Under the pieces are notes generated by a model. It did no database searches, was not told where the DNA came from, and worked only from the letters and a program-made list of their open reading frames with translations. The position numbers and the translations under genes were made by a program. Shown here in pieces: positions 1 through 12,062 of a stretch of 64,000 nucleotides of DNA (its first letter is position 1; the number at the start of each line of letters is the position of its first letter). The stretch is from Thalassotalea loyana (GTDB taxonomy: Bacteria; Pseudomonadota; Gammaproteobacteria; Enterobacterales; Alteromonadaceae). The stretch covers positions 124,001 through 188,000 of the forward strand of contig NZ_BSSV01000003.1 in NCBI RefSeq assembly GCF_030161435.1, in the 5' to 3' direction.

Positions 1-986
1 CCTACACGATGGAACGTGTCCCAAGCATTAATAGCAAGTTGCATAGCTCTGGGGTCAGCATTACCGATATCTTCAGAAGCTATCGCTAATAAGCGTCTTG
101 CGACGTATAAGGGATCGCCCCCCGCATTAATAATTCTAGCAAACCAATAGAGCGCGGCATCAGGATCAGAGCCTCGAACCGATTTATGAAAAGCGCTAAT
201 GACATCGTAAAATGCATCGCCAGCTTTGTCATACAAAGCGATTTTATCACCTGCAACTTGTGTGATGTTCGCAAGTGAAATGACCTTGGTTTGATTGTCT
301 TCAGGGGCTAACTCAACAGCATTTTCTAAGAGGTTCAAGGTTCTTCTTGCATCACCAGCTGCTAGTGCAATTAACTGCTCAATTGCATTATCATCAATGG
401 AAATGCTTATCGACTCTTTATCAGAGATAAATCTTAGACCACTCTTAATTATTTGCGTTAAATGACCATCTTCTAATTTTTTTAAGGTATACACACGAGT
501 TCTAGACAATATCGCTTTATTCAGCTCAAACGCAGGATTCTCTGTCGTCGCACCAATAAAAACAATAGTACCATCTTCAATGTGCGGCAAAAAAGCGTCT
601 TGTTGTGACTTGTTGAATCGATGAACCTCATCAACAAATAATAACGTGCGCTTATTCTTGTGAATAGCGTTATCTTTTGCCTCATCAATAGCGAGACGAA
701 TTTCTTTGATACCGGAGGTTACCGCTGACAATCGTATGATTTCAGCGTTGGCATGATGAGCGATTAATTCCGCGAGTGTCGTTTTACCTGTGCCAGGCGG
801 TCCCCAAAAAATAACAGAATGACACTGCCCTGCCTCGATGGCTACACGTAATGGCTTTCCTTTGCCGAGAATATGTTCCTGACCGATATACTGTTCGAGT
901 GTCTTAGGTCTCAAAATAGCTGCAAGCGGCTGAAATTCACTCGGTATATCCATAGCAAAGTCAAACGAATTATTGACGTTGGTCAT
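1..986 (-). CDS. rarA: Replication-associated recombination protein A (partial, C-terminus beyond left edge)
   Basis: AAA+ ATPase of the RarA/MgsA/WRNIP1 family, which acts at stalled replication forks. About 328 residues are present and the C-terminus lies outside the window. I see the N-terminal [19 protein letters not shown] segment typical of clamp-loader-like ATPases, Walker [10 protein letters not shown], Walker [11 protein letters not shown], and sensor 1 GATTENPAF. The start at 986 gives an N-terminus about as long as that of E. coli RarA and overlaps the end of lolA by 17 bp. An internal ATG at 953 would remove the usual leader. The order ftsK-lolA-rarA is the same as in E. coli, so this is probably the distal gene of that operon. 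Confidence 0.95.
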   Translation of the reverse strand, partial: MTNVNNSFDFAMDIPSEFQPLAAILRPKTLEQYIGQEHILGKGKPLRVAIEAGQCHSVIFWGPPGTGKTTLAELIAHHANAEIIRLSAVTSGIKEIRLAIDEAKDNAIHKNKRTLLFVDEVHRFNKSQQDAFLPHIEDGTIVFIGATTENPAFELNKAILSRTRVYTLKKLEDGHLTQIIKSGLRFISDKESISISIDDNAIEQLIALAAGDARRTLNLLENAVELAPEDNQTKVISLANITQVAGDKIALYDKAGDAFYDVISAFHKSVRGSDPDAALYWFARIINAGGDPLYVARRLLAIASEDIGNADPRAMQLAINAWDTFHRV

Positions 987-1632
987 CTATATGAGTGCCT
1001 TCAGGGATAGAAAAATCGTAGATGGTTGCTTTGCTGGCGCTTGAGCCACGCATCGCCAATGTAATTTCACTGACTTGGCCTGTTGCATCAAATATGAGTA
1101 ATTGGTCCAGGCGTTCGTTATCAAACTTTAATTGCAATGACTTCACATGACTTTGTTCGTCAAGCGATTCAATCACAAATGAAGATTCAACTTGGATGAC
1201 ACGATATCCGTCCCATAACGTCTCATTGTTACTGCTTAACAGTAATATCGGTGTGTTGGCCAACGCCTGATCAAAATCATACACACTGACTTGCTCGATA
1301 AATGGATCGTAAAACCAAAGCGTTTCACCATTCGCTATGATGAGTGTTTCATCAGGGCTTGTCGTGTGCCAATTCACTTTATTCGGTTTTTCTACCGTTA
1401 ATTGACCTTCTCCATTGGCAATAACCTGGCCTTCACTATCAATCACTCGTTGAATAAAATCCGCCGAAAACCCATCTATTGTGGCGAGTTTAGCCTGCAA
1501 CGCTTGTTTTGCCGATATCTGGTGTTCTGGATTTACCTTTACACCAACATCAATTGCGTTATTCGCCATAACACTCGGGCTAGGAACTTGAAAGAGAACC
1601 CCGAAAAATGCAGATAACAATAATTTTTTCAT
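970..1632 (-). CDS. lolA: Outer-membrane lipoprotein carrier protein LolA
   Basis: Periplasmic chaperone that receives lipoproteins from LolCDE and passes them to LolB at the outer membrane. 220 residues, with an N-terminal signal peptide (KK, hydrophobic stretch to about residue 20, VMANNA cleavage region). The mature part has the LolA fold signature: a [17 protein letters not shown] strand pair and [15 protein letters not shown] near residues 100-115. It lies 18 bp after ftsK and overlaps rarA, so the three are probably co-transcribed. Confidence 0.95.
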   Translation of the reverse strand: MKKLLLSAFFGVLFQVPSPSVMANNAIDVGVKVNPEHQISAKQALQAKLATIDGFSADFIQRVIDSEGQVIANGEGQLTVEKPNKVNWHTTSPDETLIIANGETLWFYDPFIEQVSVYDFDQALANTPILLLSSNNETLWDGYRVIQVESSFVIESLDEQSHVKSLQLKFDNERLDQLLIFDATGQVSEITLAMRGSSASKATIYDFSIPEGTHIDDQRQ

Positions 1633-1650
1633 AACTATCCTAAATACAAC

Positions 1651-4158
1651 TTAGGCTTTTACTGGAGGCGGTGCTAGTACTTCACGTGCTCCGTTGTGCC
1701 CTGGTGCACTTACGACACCTTGTAATTCCATTTGTTCAATAATTCGGGCCGCGCGATTGTAACCAATTCTGAATTTACGCTGTACACCAGAAATTGAAGC
1801 ACGACGACTTTCCGTAACAAAAGCCAATGCTTCATCATAAAGTGTATCTAACTCTTCTTCAGCACCACCTTCTGCTTGTTCACCAGGCAATAAAATTTCT
1901 TGCTCACTCTCACCAGACAAGATTTCGTCAAGGTAGTTAGGCTCTCCACGTTGCTTCCAATCGCTTACAACGGCATGAACTTCATGATCATCTACGAATG
2001 CACCGTGAACACGTGTCGGCACACCAGTACCTGGAGGTAAATAAAGCATGTCACCTTGACCTAGTAGCTGCTCAGCACCTTGTTGGTCAAGAATAGTTCT
2101 AGAGTCTATACGAGACGATACTTGGAATGCCATACGCGTCGGGATATTCGCTTTAATCAAACCAGTAATCACATCTACCGATGGGCGCTGCGTCGCTAAC
2201 ACAAGGTGAATACCTGCTGCACGAGCTTTTTGCGCGATACGAGCGATAAGTTCTTCAACTTTTTTACCGACGATCATCATCATGTCAGCAAATTCGTCAA
2301 CAACCACAACGATACTTGGCAGTTTATCTAATTCCGGCGCAGTTTCGTCCATCGAGTCGCCCGGTTTCCATAGCGGATCGGTTAGCGGTGCTCCATCAGC
2401 TTTTGCTTGTTCAACTTTCTGGTTAAAGCCCTTTAAATTTCGGACGCCCATGGCCGACATTAGCTTATATCGGCGCTCCATTTCACCCACACACCAACGC
2501 AACGCATTAGCGGCTTCTTTCATATCTGTTACAACTTCAGCTAATAGGTGAGGAATACCTTCATAAACCGATAATTCAAGCATTTTAGGGTCGATCATTA
2601 TTAATCGAACCTCTTCTGGCGTCGCCTTATAAAGCAAGCTCAAAATCATGGTATTCACGCCAACAGACTTACCAGAGCCGGTTGTACCAGCAACGAGTAA
2701 ATGTGGCATTTTCGCTAAGTCAACAACCACTGGGTCACCGGCAATGTCCTTACCGAGTACCATAGTTAACGGTGATTGGCTCTCAACAAATTTATTACAT
2801 GAAATGACTTCGCTTAATCTAACGATTTCGCGATGCTTGTTTGGTAACTCGAGACCAATTACCGACTTGCCAGGAATAACTTCAACAACGCGAACACTTA
2901 TCGCGGACAATGCTCTTGCTAAATCTTTTGATAAATTCGTAATTTTGCTTACTTTTACACCAGGAGCGAGATCTAATTCAAAACGAGTTATCACTGGACC
3001 TGGAAAAACTGAAACGACTTGTGCTTGAATATTAAAATCTAATAATTTGGCTTCAACTAAACGGCTTACATTATCAAGATCTTCCTGATTAATTGGGTTT
3101 TCAGCTTTGTCGGGACGATCAAGTAATTCAATAGAAGGCATGCCCTGATATTTATCAACGGGTGCAATACTCTGACTATTTGCTGTAGCTGGTGCAGGGC
3201 TCGATATCTCACCCTGCCCCTCCGGCATTTCAATTACCGGTGGTTTTTCAAATGCTGCGGCAATTTCTTCTTCACTCACATGCTCTTGAACTGGTGCCAT
3301 TACAGGCCCATCGATGAGTTCATCAATCTCAACAAACCCATCATCATGTTGAGAAATTGTAGGCTCGCTTCGATTAATTGCGTCAAACGCCTCTTTGATA
3401 TCCAGTTGAGGCTCAAGGGCTTCTTTAATTGGATCTTCAGCGGGGAAGTCTTCAAAGCTAACTTCGGTCAGCTCCTCTTCAACTTTCTTCTTATTAGGCC
3501 CATTTTCAGATGGGTTAGGTGCAAACTTTTCTTTCAAGTAACTTGGCAATTGAACTAAATATAGTGCCCCCATAATGGTGTATTGGCCGATACCGTCAAT
3601 AATATTCAACCACGAATATCCTGTTAACAGCACAAATCCGACGGCTATAAATAACAAGTAGAAAAGTGTTGTGCCAACAAATGACAGATAAGGCAACAGC
3701 GCATTACTAAAGATGTCGCCAATAATACCACCCGCTGAAAAGTAATAGACATCGTCAAAATTCATGCTAGCAATTGCAGTCAAGCCAATAAACAGCATTA
3801 AGAAACCTAGGATTTTTAAGCCTAATGTCAAATAATCCAGTTCCATTAAACGATGATATCGTTGAAACAATAACCAACCCGTTATCGCCAAAACAAATGG
3901 TAACGAATAGGCTATCCAACCAAATGTATTAAGCAAAACATCCGATAAATATGCCCCTACTGCCCCACCTAAATTACGAATAGGCGACTGATACCCGGTC
4001 TGTGACCAACCTGGGTCTGCAGGGTCAAAGCTAAATAATACGACCATCAAATATAAGGCGAAAACACACGATACGAGCATACCTGCTTCTAGCAAGCGTT
4101 GAATGCCCGTTAATTTTGGAGATTGTTGAGAGGGTTGTTCTGACAAAAGTTTAACCAT
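1651..4158 (-). CDS. ftsK: DNA translocase FtsK
   Basis: Septal DNA translocase that clears the chromosome terminus and activates XerCD at dif. About 835 residues. Four to five membrane segments occupy the first ~200 residues, followed by an acidic linker (~200-340) that is much shorter than in E. coli FtsK. The motor domain has Walker [11 protein letters not shown], Walker [15 protein letters not shown] and the [10 protein letters not shown] segment. A C-terminal winged-helix gamma domain follows ([21 protein letters not shown]), which reads KOPS. The ATG at 4158 is preferred to an upstream TTG. No good Shine-Dalgarno is visible for either, so the start is uncertain by two codons. Confidence 0.96.
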   Translation of the reverse strand: MVKLLSEQPSQQSPKLTGIQRLLEAGMLVSCVFALYLMVVLFSFDPADPGWSQTGYQSPIRNLGGAVGAYLSDVLLNTFGWIAYSLPFVLAITGWLLFQRYHRLMELDYLTLGLKILGFLMLFIGLTAIASMNFDDVYYFSAGGIIGDIFSNALLPYLSFVGTTLFYLLFIAVGFVLLTGYSWLNIIDGIGQYTIMGALYLVQLPSYLKEKFAPNPSENGPNKKKVEEELTEVSFEDFPAEDPIKEALEPQLDIKEAFDAINRSEPTISQHDDGFVEIDELIDGPVMAPVQEHVSEEEIAAAFEKPPVIEMPEGQGEISSPAPATANSQSIAPVDKYQGMPSIELLDRPDKAENPINQEDLDNVSRLVEAKLLDFNIQAQVVSVFPGPVITRFELDLAPGVKVSKITNLSKDLARALSAISVRVVEVIPGKSVIGLELPNKHREIVRLSEVISCNKFVESQSPLTMVLGKDIAGDPVVVDLAKMPHLLVAGTTGSGKSVGVNTMILSLLYKATPEEVRLIMIDPKMLELSVYEGIPHLLAEVVTDMKEAANALRWCVGEMERRYKLMSAMGVRNLKGFNQKVEQAKADGAPLTDPLWKPGDSMDETAPELDKLPSIVVVVDEFADMMMIVGKKVEELIARIAQKARAAGIHLVLATQRPSVDVITGLIKANIPTRMAFQVSSRIDSRTILDQQGAEQLLGQGDMLYLPPGTGVPTRVHGAFVDDHEVHAVVSDWKQRGEPNYLDEILSGESEQEILLPGEQAEGGAEEELDTLYDEALAFVTESRRASISGVQRKFRIGYNRAARIIEQMELQGVVSAPGHNGAREVLAPPPVKA

Positions 4159-4221
4159 GAGCAAATTATTATTCTATATGCTGTATAAATTACCATGATT
4201 TGAGTAACACGCAAATGATTA

Positions 4222-4284
4222 ATACCAATCCCATAAAGTTTTTGTTCACTCAGCGAGAAATTAAAGACTTACAGGGTTTGGTAT
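4222..4284. repeat. Small inverted-repeat element abutting the lrp 3' end
   Basis: Terminal arms ATACCAATCCC (4222-4232) and GGGTTTGGTAT (4274-4284) are complementary apart from one base. The right end touches the lrp stop codon. The ATACCAA/TTGGTAT ends are like those of the elements at 45049 and 50513, but the inside is unrelated. There is no T-run, so an ordinary terminator is less likely than a small REP/MITE-like element. Confidence 0.45.
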
Positions 4285-4769
4285 CAGCGCAAGATGGGTA
4301 AATGATTGGTTGATTTTACCTCTTCCATTACAACATAAGTTCTGCTTTCACTCACTGCTGGCAGCCTTAATAGGGTATCACCGAGTAACTTTCGGTAGGC
4401 TGCCATATCCGCGACTCGTGTTTTTAGTAAAAAATCAAAATTACCAGAAACCAAATGGCATTCCTGGATAACATCGATGTTGTGAACCGCTTTTGAAAAT
4501 TCGTCAAATACATCGGGGCTGGTTTTTGTTAGTGTAATTTCCACAATAACCAAAAGCGCGGCTTCAAGTAACTCGGGGTTCAATACTGCCGTATAGCCCG
4601 AAATATAATTTTCACTCTCTAATCGTTTAACCCTTTCTAAACAAGGTGTAGGGCTTAACCCTACCCGCTTAGACAGTTCTACATTAGAAAGGCGACCATT
4701 TTTTTGTAACTCGACTAAAATGTTTTTATCAATGCGATCAAGTTTCTTGTTTTGCTTAGATAAGGGCAT
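4284..4769 (-). CDS. lrp: Leucine-responsive regulatory protein
   Basis: Global regulator of amino-acid metabolism that binds DNA as octamers or hexadecamers and senses leucine. 161 residues against 164 in E. coli. The helix-turn-helix segment LSNVELSKRVGLSPTPCLERV and the RAM-domain stretch IQECHLVSGNFDFLLKTRV match E. coli Lrp almost residue for residue, so this is the Lrp ortholog and not a generic AsnC-family protein. The start is the ATG at 4769; the longer frame would begin at a TTG two codons upstream. It is transcribed away from ald, and the 124-bp gap holds two Lrp-box-like sequences. Confidence 0.93.
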   Translation of the reverse strand: MPLSKQNKKLDRIDKNILVELQKNGRLSNVELSKRVGLSPTPCLERVKRLESENYISGYTAVLNPELLEAALLVIVEITLTKTSPDVFDEFSKAVHNIDVIQECHLVSGNFDFLLKTRVADMAAYRKLLGDTLLRLPAVSESRTYVVMEEVKSTNHLPILR

Positions 4770-4798
4770 ATACAAAAACCTACAAAACCAAATTTAAG

Positions 4799-4861
4799 CA
4801 GGATTATATGCTAAAAAACTTCGATATTCGAGAGTATATTCTACTTAAATATCACTATACT
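4799..4861 (+). promoter_or_regulatory. lrp/ald intergenic control region with two Lrp-box-like sites and an ald -10
   Basis: Compared with the Lrp consensus YAGHAWATTWTDCTR, 4799-4813 matches 12 of 15 positions and 4832-4846 also matches 12 of 15. The centres are 33 bp apart, about three helical turns, as expected for Lrp bound on one face. A TATACT at 4856-4861 could be the ald -10. The second box covers where its -35 would be, and no good -35 hexamer is visible, which suggests activation. All of this is by eye. Confidence 0.45.
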
Positions 4862-4893
4862 AGTCACAAATATTAACTATGAGATTTTAACAA

Positions 4894-6015
4894 ATGATTA
4901 TTGGTGTTCCTAAAGAGATAAAAAACCACGAGTACCGCGTAGGTATGGTACCTGCAAGTGTACGTGAAGTAATTAATCACGGCCACAGCGTATTCGTTGA
5001 AACTAATGCAGGTGCTGGCATTGGCTTTACTGACCAAGACTATGTAGATGCAGGTGCAACTATCTTAAACACTGCTGAAGAAGTTTTTGCGCAATCAGAG
5101 ATGATTGTAAAAGTAAAAGAGCCTCAAGCAGTAGAACGCGCAATGCTTCGTGAAGGCCAAATCTTATTCACATACTTACACTTAGCACCAGACTTACCAC
5201 AAACTCAAGACTTAGTGAAAAGTAAAGCTATCTGTATCGCTTATGAAACAGTAACTGACAACCACGGTGGCCTACCACTATTAGCGCCAATGTCTGAAGT
5301 TGCTGGTCGCATGTCAATTCAAGCAGGTGCTCAAGCATTAGAAAAATCTAACGCTGGCCGAGGTATGTTATTGGGCGGTGTACCAGGTGTAGAGCCAGCT
5401 AAAGTAGTCGTTATCGGTGGCGGTATGGTTGGTAACAACGCTGCGCAAATGGCTGTAGGTATGGGTGCAAACGTTGTTGTTTTAGACCGTAACATCAACG
5501 TATTACGTAAGTTAGATGCGCAGTTTGGTAACAAAATTCAAGCAGTTTACTCGACGACTGATGCATTAGAAAAACACGTTTTAGAAGCTGATTTAGTTAT
5601 CGGTGGTGTATTGATTCCAGGTGCAGCTGCGCCTAAATTAGTAACCAAAGAGCACATCGCTAAGATGAAGCCAGGTTCAGCAATTGTTGACGTTGCTATT
5701 GACCAAGGTGGTTGTATTGAAACGTCTACACCAACGACTCACGCAGAACCAACGTACATTGTAGATGATGTCGTTCACTACTGTGTAGCAAACATGCCTG
5801 GCGCCGTGCCACGCACGTCTACATTTGCATTGAACAACGCAACGTTGCCGTACATTATTCAATTAGCGAATAAAGGTTACCAAAAAGCACTATTAGACGA
5901 TAAGCACCTATTGAATGGTCTTAACGTGATTAATGGTCAAGTAACAGTTAAAGAAGTTGCTGAAAACCTTGGTTTCGAATACACAGATCCAGGTGTAGCG
6001 TTACTTAACGCATAA
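4894..6015 (+). CDS. ald: Alanine dehydrogenase
   Basis: NAD-dependent L-alanine dehydrogenase: reversible oxidative deamination of L-alanine to pyruvate and ammonium. 373 residues, the usual length. N-terminal MIIGVPKEIKNHEYRVG with the substrate-binding Arg/Lys region; Rossmann motif VVIGGGMVGNNAAQMA near residues 171-186; catalytic segment around YLHLAPD (His near 95); C-terminal NMPGAVPRTSTFALNNAT. It stands divergent from lrp, and Lrp/AsnC-type control of ald is known in other bacteria. Followed by a clear terminator. Confidence 0.96.
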   Translation: MIIGVPKEIKNHEYRVGMVPASVREVINHGHSVFVETNAGAGIGFTDQDYVDAGATILNTAEEVFAQSEMIVKVKEPQAVERAMLREGQILFTYLHLAPDLPQTQDLVKSKAICIAYETVTDNHGGLPLLAPMSEVAGRMSIQAGAQALEKSNAGRGMLLGGVPGVEPAKVVVIGGGMVGNNAAQMAVGMGANVVVLDRNINVLRKLDAQFGNKIQAVYSTTDALEKHVLEADLVIGGVLIPGAAAPKLVTKEHIAKMKPGSAIVDVAIDQGGCIETSTPTTHAEPTYIVDDVVHYCVANMPGAVPRTSTFALNNATLPYIIQLANKGYQKALLDDKHLLNGLNVINGQVTVKEVAENLGFEYTDPGVALLNA

Positions 6016-6024
6016 TATAGCGCC

Positions 6025-6088
6025 AATACCTTTTGAGGTATTACTGTAAATAAAAACGTGCACTTTATAAGTTGCACGTTTTTTTTTA
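6025..6088 (+). terminator. ald terminator
   Basis: A small hairpin AATACC/GGTATT (6025-6042) is followed by a strong stem AACGTGCA/TGCACGTT and a run of nine T: a typical rho-independent terminator. Confidence 0.85.
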
Positions 6089-6138
6089 CTTAAAAAGTTA
6101 TTTTACCCACTTGAACAAATCACTTACGATCCCAATAG

Positions 6139-7125
<987 letters not shown>

Positions 7126-7131
7126 TCATCG

Positions 7132-7845
7132 ATGAGCCAGACACTTTATTTTCTCAATGAAAGTAGTCTGGCTTTTCCCGATCTTTCCTTCGCACTTTCT
7201 GAACCAAATGGCTTACTAGCCTTAGGTGGTAATTTAACCCCTGAGCGACTGGTTGAAGCGTATGCTAATGGTATATTTCCATGGTACAGTGATGATGAAC
7301 CGATCATGTGGTGGTCTCCAGATCCACGAGCCATTATTCCTACCGATGAAATCTACATCAATAAGACGCTAAGAAAATTTCTTAAAAAGTCATCATACAC
7401 AGTCACTGTAAATAAAGCTTTTAATGACGTCATTGCCTATTGTGCAGACGCTCCTTTTCGCACAGAAGAGACTTGGATAGTCGACGACATGATGACAGCA
7501 TATCGACAACTTCATCAATTAGGTCATGCCCACTCTATCGAAGTATGGCAAGACGATAAATTAGTTGGCGGACTCTACGGCGTTGCGATCAATGGTTTTT
7601 TCTCTGGAGAATCTATGTTCTATAACGCGAGTAATGCGTCAAAAGTCGCATTAATTAGCCTTGCTCAATTACTCAAAGAACAGGGAATAACATTCATTGA
7701 TTGCCAGATAAATAATCCGTTTCTTGAAAGCATGGGCGCTATTGAAATTTCACGAGATGAGTTTGTTCGTTTAAAACAAAAAGCGATAAATACTATGGTA
7801 CCTGATAACGTTTGGCTTCCACGTCAGCTATACTTACCGCTATGA
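7132..7845 (+). CDS. aat: Leucyl/phenylalanyl-tRNA-protein transferase
   Basis: N-end-rule enzyme that adds Leu or Phe from tRNA to proteins with N-terminal Arg or Lys, marking them for ClpS/ClpAP. 237 residues. The signature NGIFPWY (about residues 47-53), [10 protein letters not shown] and the [18 protein letters not shown] core are present. It begins 6 bp after trxB, and its stop overlaps the bpt start (ATGA). clpS and clpA are in the same window, so writer and reader of the N-degron pathway lie within 4 kb. Confidence 0.95.
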   Translation: MSQTLYFLNESSLAFPDLSFALSEPNGLLALGGNLTPERLVEAYANGIFPWYSDDEPIMWWSPDPRAIIPTDEIYINKTLRKFLKKSSYTVTVNKAFNDVIAYCADAPFRTEETWIVDDMMTAYRQLHQLGHAHSIEVWQDDKLVGGLYGVAINGFFSGESMFYNASNASKVALISLAQLLKEQGITFIDCQINNPFLESMGAIEISRDEFVRLKQKAINTMVPDNVWLPRQLYLPL

Positions 7846-8543
7846 CTAGTTCAAACTTAACCTTTGGTGTTACTAGAGACTTTCCATGTAGCTACCTCAA
7901 AGGCGAGCAAGAAAAACTATTAATCGCGGTTGATGAACGACTTCATAATCCGCAGAATTATGGTTGGTTAATGGCGAATGGTTTTCGCCGAAGTGGTGAT
8001 CAAATCTATCGGCCAAACTGCCCTACCTGCAACGCTTGTCAGTCAATTCGAATAATCACTAATGAGTTCAAACCAAGTAAAAGTCAAAAGCGTTTATTGA
8101 AAAAAAATAAAGGCTTTTTCATGACCATTAGTGATAGCTTTCAAGAAAACTATTTCCCGCTGTTTGAACGGTATATCAACACATTGCATAATGACGGCTC
8201 TATGTATCCGGCATCTGAAGAGCAGTTCTACTCCTTTTTAAGATGCAGCGTATCCTCTCAGTTATTCGTTGAAATATGGCATGAAGACTCGTTAGTCAGT
8301 GTCGCAGTTACCGATTCATTGGCTGACTCATTATCCGCAGTTTATACTTTTTACGAACCAAGCTACCGAAAACATTCGATGGGCATGTATTCAATCATGC
8401 AACAAATTGAGTTATGTCGAAAATTAGCAAAACCCTATTTATATCTTGGCTACCAAATAGATGACTGTCAAAAAATGAATTACAAAACGAAATTCGCCCC
8501 TTATCAGCGTTTTATTGATAATAACTGGCAAACTGTTAAATAA
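7842..8543 (+). CDS. bpt: Aspartate/glutamate leucyltransferase (Bpt)
   Basis: Transfers leucine to proteins with N-terminal Asp or Glu, the second bacterial N-end-rule transferase (Bpt/Ate1-like, described in Vibrio). 233 residues from the ATG at 7842, the family's usual length; an upstream TTG frame overlaps aat and is unlikely. N-terminal Cys segment DFPCSYL and [12 protein letters not shown], as in Ate1-type enzymes; [21 protein letters not shown] near the C-terminus. Translationally coupled to aat by ATGA. Confidence 0.93.
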   Translation: MTSSNLTFGVTRDFPCSYLKGEQEKLLIAVDERLHNPQNYGWLMANGFRRSGDQIYRPNCPTCNACQSIRIITNEFKPSKSQKRLLKKNKGFFMTISDSFQENYFPLFERYINTLHNDGSMYPASEEQFYSFLRCSVSSQLFVEIWHEDSLVSVAVTDSLADSLSAVYTFYEPSYRKHSMGMYSIMQQIELCRKLAKPYLYLGYQIDDCQKMNYKTKFAPYQRFIDNNWQTVK

Positions 8544-8608
8544 ATAGTCGCTTTGACTTTACATTAGCTAACTATTTCGGCATGATCTGCGCAGTTTTTA
8601 TTTATTAA

Positions 8609-8848
<240 letters not shown>

Positions 8849-8856
8849 GATTAGCA

Positions 8857-8891
8857 AATAAAAAAGCTCGCCTAATGCGAGCTTTTTTATT
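8857..8891 (+). terminator. infA terminator
   Basis: Perfect stem AATAAAAAAGCTCGC / GCGAGCTTTTTTATT around a 5-nt loop. With A and T runs on both sides it could work in either direction. Confidence 0.88.
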
Positions 8892-8904
8892 GGATTTAAA
8901 ATTT

Positions 8905-8930
8905 AAAATGAGCACCTAGGTGCTCATTTT
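8905..8930 (-). terminator. clpA terminator
   Basis: Stem AAAATGAGCAC / GTGCTCATTTT with a 4-nt loop, 14 bp after the clpA stop on the minus strand; it can also back up infA termination. Confidence 0.75.
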
Positions 8931-8943
8931 TGTTGTTCGTGTA

Positions 8944-11199
8944 TTAATTTTCAACCAACTCTTTTTTAGGCTCAACTTTAATCACCAACTCATTTTTTGC
9001 TACGTTTACCTTAGCAACGCCGCCCTGAGTCAAATCACCAAATAGTAATTCATTTGCCAACGGTTTTTTCAGTTTTTCTGAAATCAACCGTGCCATCGGG
9101 CGCGCCCCCATTGCTTTGTCGTAACCATTATTTGCTAACCACTGTTTCGCATCACGCGTTAGCTCTAATGAAACACCCTTTTGATCAAGCTGTGCTTGTA
9201 GTTCAACAATAAACTTATCAATAACTTGAGAAATAACCTCCGGCGACAAGTGGTTAAACCATACAATGTTGTCCAAACGATTTCTAAACTCTGGTGAAAA
9301 TACCTTATTAATTTCATCCATTGCATCGTAACTGTGATCTTGTTGCTTAAAGCCAATACTCTGTTTGGTTGTCTCGGTTACACCCGCATTAGTCGTTAAT
9401 ACCAAAATAACATTTCTAAAATCAGCTTTACGACCATTGTTATCAGTCAAGGTACCATGATCCATAACCTGTAATAGAATATTAAAGACATCGCTATGCG
9501 CTTTTTCAATTTCATCAAGTAAAACCACTGAGTGTGGATGTTTGATGACAGAATCGGTCAATAGACCGCCTTGCTCATAACCAACATAACCAGGAGGTGC
9601 ACCAATTAATCGGCTAACTGCATGCTTTTCCATATATTCAGACATGTCAAAACGAAGGAATTCAACGCCTAATAATGTGGCTAATTGCTTAGTGACTTCG
9701 GTTTTACCTACACCCGTTGGACCAGCAAACAAGAATGAACCGATGGGTTTTTCTTCGTTACCTAAGCCTGAACGTGATAATCGGATAACAGACGTCAAAT
9801 CATCAATTGCGTGATCTTGACCAAACACTAACATCTTCAAGTTACGATCAATGGTCTTAAGGTTATCTTTTTCAGAAGATGACACGCTTTTCTCAGGAAT
9901 TCGCGCCATTTTCGCAACGATAGTTTCGATATCATTATCTTTAATAACCTTCTTACGCTTGCTAGCAGCAACTAATTGTTGTTTAGCACCAGCCTCGTCA
10001 ATAATATCAATCGCTTTATCCGGCAAGAAGCGTTCATTAATGTACTTGTCCGCAAGTGATGCAGCTGCTTTTAGCGCTTTATTTGTATAGCGAATACCAT
10101 GGTGCGCTTCATATTTTTCTTTCAAACCTTGAAGTATCTTAGTTGTATCTTCAACGCTTGGTTCAGTTACATCAATTTTCTGGAATCGGCGTGCTAGCGC
10201 TCGGTCTTTCTCAAAAATACTCTGATACTCTTGGTAAGTTGTCGAACCAATACAACGCAACTTACCTGACGAAAGCATAGGTTTTAATAAGTTAGACGCA
10301 TCCATCATGCCACCTGAAGCAGCACCTGCACCAATAATGGTGTGAATTTCGTCAATAAACAAAATTGCGTTATCGTCTTTTTCTAAATCTTTTAATAGTG
10401 CTTTGAAACGCTTCTCAAAATCACCGCGATATTTTGTTCCTGCCAACAATGCGCCCATATCAAGTGAATAAATAGTCGCATCCGCAAGAAACTCAGGAAC
10501 ATCTTCAGAAACAACTAAATTAGCTAGACCTTCTGCTATTGCTGTTTTACCTACACCTGCCTCTCCGACATATAACGGATTATTCTTGCGACGACGACTG
10601 AGTACTTGGAGTGTGCGTTCTAATTCACTCTCGCGACCAATCAACGGGTCAATATTACCTTTAGCGGCTTCTTCATTTAAGTTAACTGAGAAGTTTTCTA
10701 CTGTACGCGGCTCTTCTTCACTCTGAATTGTTTGCTCGTCATGTTGCGGCGTTTCGTGCTGAGCATTTTTTGCAATTCCATGAGAGATGAAATTGACAAT
10801 ATCTAACCGTGAGATATCTAGCTTTTTAAGAAAGTAAACGGCTTGTGATTCTTGCTCACTAAAGATTGCGACTAGGACATTCGAGCCATTCACCTCAGAC
10901 TTACCTGAAGATTGAACATGAAAGACAGCGCGCTGTAATACTCGCTGAAAACCAAGAGTTGGCTGAGTCTCACGTTCTTCTTCCCCGTCAGGGATGACAG
11001 GTGTTGTTTCTTCAATAAATGACTTCAACTCATTTTTGAGTTGTGACATATCAGCACCACATGCACTGAGTGTTTCGGTAGCTGACGGGTTGTCCAGTAA
11101 AGCAAGTAATAAGTGCTCTACCGTCATAAATTCATGACGATGCTCTTTCGCATCTCTAAACGCTAAATTTAATGATATTTCTAAATCTTTATTTAACAT
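8944..11199 (-). CDS. clpA: ATP-dependent Clp protease ATP-binding subunit ClpA
   Basis: Class I Hsp100 unfoldase that feeds substrates into ClpP. 751 residues. N-domain (1-150) with double Clp_N repeats; D1 with Walker A GEAGVGKT and Walker [17 protein letters not shown]2 with Walker [10 protein letters not shown] and Walker [12 protein letters not shown]. There is no coiled-coil middle domain, which separates it from ClpB. An acidic stretch around residues 142-165 joins the N-domain to D1. It follows clpS by 26 bp. Confidence 0.97.
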   Translation of the reverse strand: MLNKDLEISLNLAFRDAKEHRHEFMTVEHLLLALLDNPSATETLSACGADMSQLKNELKSFIEETTPVIPDGEEERETQPTLGFQRVLQRAVFHVQSSGKSEVNGSNVLVAIFSEQESQAVYFLKKLDISRLDIVNFISHGIAKNAQHETPQHDEQTIQSEEEPRTVENFSVNLNEEAAKGNIDPLIGRESELERTLQVLSRRRKNNPLYVGEAGVGKTAIAEGLANLVVSEDVPEFLADATIYSLDMGALLAGTKYRGDFEKRFKALLKDLEKDDNAILFIDEIHTIIGAGAASGGMMDASNLLKPMLSSGKLRCIGSTTYQEYQSIFEKDRALARRFQKIDVTEPSVEDTTKILQGLKEKYEAHHGIRYTNKALKAAASLADKYINERFLPDKAIDIIDEAGAKQQLVAASKRKKVIKDNDIETIVAKMARIPEKSVSSSEKDNLKTIDRNLKMLVFGQDHAIDDLTSVIRLSRSGLGNEEKPIGSFLFAGPTGVGKTEVTKQLATLLGVEFLRFDMSEYMEKHAVSRLIGAPPGYVGYEQGGLLTDSVIKHPHSVVLLDEIEKAHSDVFNILLQVMDHGTLTDNNGRKADFRNVILVLTTNAGVTETTKQSIGFKQQDHSYDAMDEINKVFSPEFRNRLDNIVWFNHLSPEVISQVIDKFIVELQAQLDQKGVSLELTRDAKQWLANNGYDKAMGARPMARLISEKLKKPLANELLFGDLTQGGVAKVNVAKNELVIKVEPKKELVEN

Positions 11200-11225
11200 A
11201 AGTTACTCCAATAAACCTTATGAAT

Positions 11226-11546
11226 TCACGCCTTTTCCATTCCACACTTGAGTGGATGTTCATGTTCAAGGGCATAATTGCACACTTGGCTAACTTTGGT
11301 TTCTGCGACTTCGGCCGTAAATGTTCCACAACTTGCCTGGCCTTTATAATGTACGTTTAACATGATGTCAGTGGCTTGCTCCATATTCATGTTAAAAAAC
11401 TTTTTTAATACTTCAACGACAAAATCCATTGGTGTGTAATCATCGTTGTACAAAATTACGTTATACATTGATGGCGGTTGAAGCTTATTTTTTACTTGCT
11501 CATCAAGGGCTTCGCCATGTTGGGTTGATGAATTCCAAATGCTCAT
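11226..11546 (-). CDS. clpS: ATP-dependent Clp protease adapter ClpS
   Basis: N-degron adapter that presents N-end-rule substrates to ClpA. 106 residues. The N-degron pocket segment [20 protein letters not shown], the HYKGQA loop and the C-terminal [13 protein letters not shown] are all typical. The N-terminal extension is the part that inserts into the ClpA pore in E. coli. Divergent from cspD, in operon with clpA. Confidence 0.96.
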   Translation of the reverse strand: MSIWNSSTQHGEALDEQVKNKLQPPSMYNVILYNDDYTPMDFVVEVLKKFFNMNMEQATDIMLNVHYKGQASCGTFTAEVAETKVSQVCNYALEHEHPLKCGMEKA

Positions 11547-11670
11547 ATTTATATAATAGTCTTAACTTTAGTGTTTACGCCATCAAGAATGCAAAGATAT
11601 TCGCAAAAAATTAATAAGTTTTTAACAAAAACTCTTGACTAATTTTTAATATTATCTACGATTTCTTATG

Positions 11671-11719
11671 TGGCTAAAATTTAGCCATAGGCTGTGTTGT
11701 TTATGCCGATAGACACAGC
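11671..11719 (+). promoter_or_regulatory. Structured leader upstream of cspD
   Basis: Two inverted repeats precede cspD: TGGCTAA / TTAGCCA (11671-11687) and GCTGTGT / ACACAGC (11691-11719). Either could fold in the 5' untranslated RNA, and cold-shock genes often have structured leaders. No promoter could be fixed. Confidence 0.35.
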
Positions 11720-11757
11720 ATAACTAATTACCGAAGGATTTAGAAGGAAGTTGATGT

Positions 11758-11979
11758 ATGGCTCACGGTACAGTTAAATGGTTTAACAATGCAAAAGGGT
11801 TTGGTTTCATTCGTCCTGACGACGGCGGCGAAGATATTTTTGCGCATTACTCGACAATTCAAATGGACGGCTACCGAACGCTAAAAGCAGGCCAAGACGT
11901 TAATTATGAGTTAAATGAAGGTCCAAAGGGTCACCATGCAGCAAGCATTACACCTGTAGGAACTCCTAGCGAAGAATAA
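11758..11979 (+). CDS. cspD: Cold-shock-like protein CspD
   Basis: 73-residue single-stranded nucleic-acid-binding protein with one cold-shock domain: RNP1 KGFGFI and RNP2-like EDIFAHYS are both visible. CspD of E. coli inhibits replication in stationary phase, and its gene also lies next to clpS-clpA in divergent orientation; that context is the reason for calling CspD and not CspA. AAGGAAG precedes the ATG. Confidence 0.9.
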   Translation: MAHGTVKWFNNAKGFGFIRPDDGGEDIFAHYSTIQMDGYRTLKAGQDVNYELNEGPKGHHAASITPVGTPSEE

Positions 11980-11996
11980 CGAAATCTCGGAATTAT

Positions 11997-12027
11997 AAAA
12001 AAAACACAGTATGAACTGTGTTTTTTT
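11997..12027 (+). terminator. cspD terminator
   Basis: Stem AAAACACAGT / ACTGTGTTTT with a 4-nt loop and a T-run, between cspD and the convergent icd. Confidence 0.85.
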
Positions 12028-12062
12028 ATGCCTAGCGTTTTGACTATGTTAAGAGCATATTT

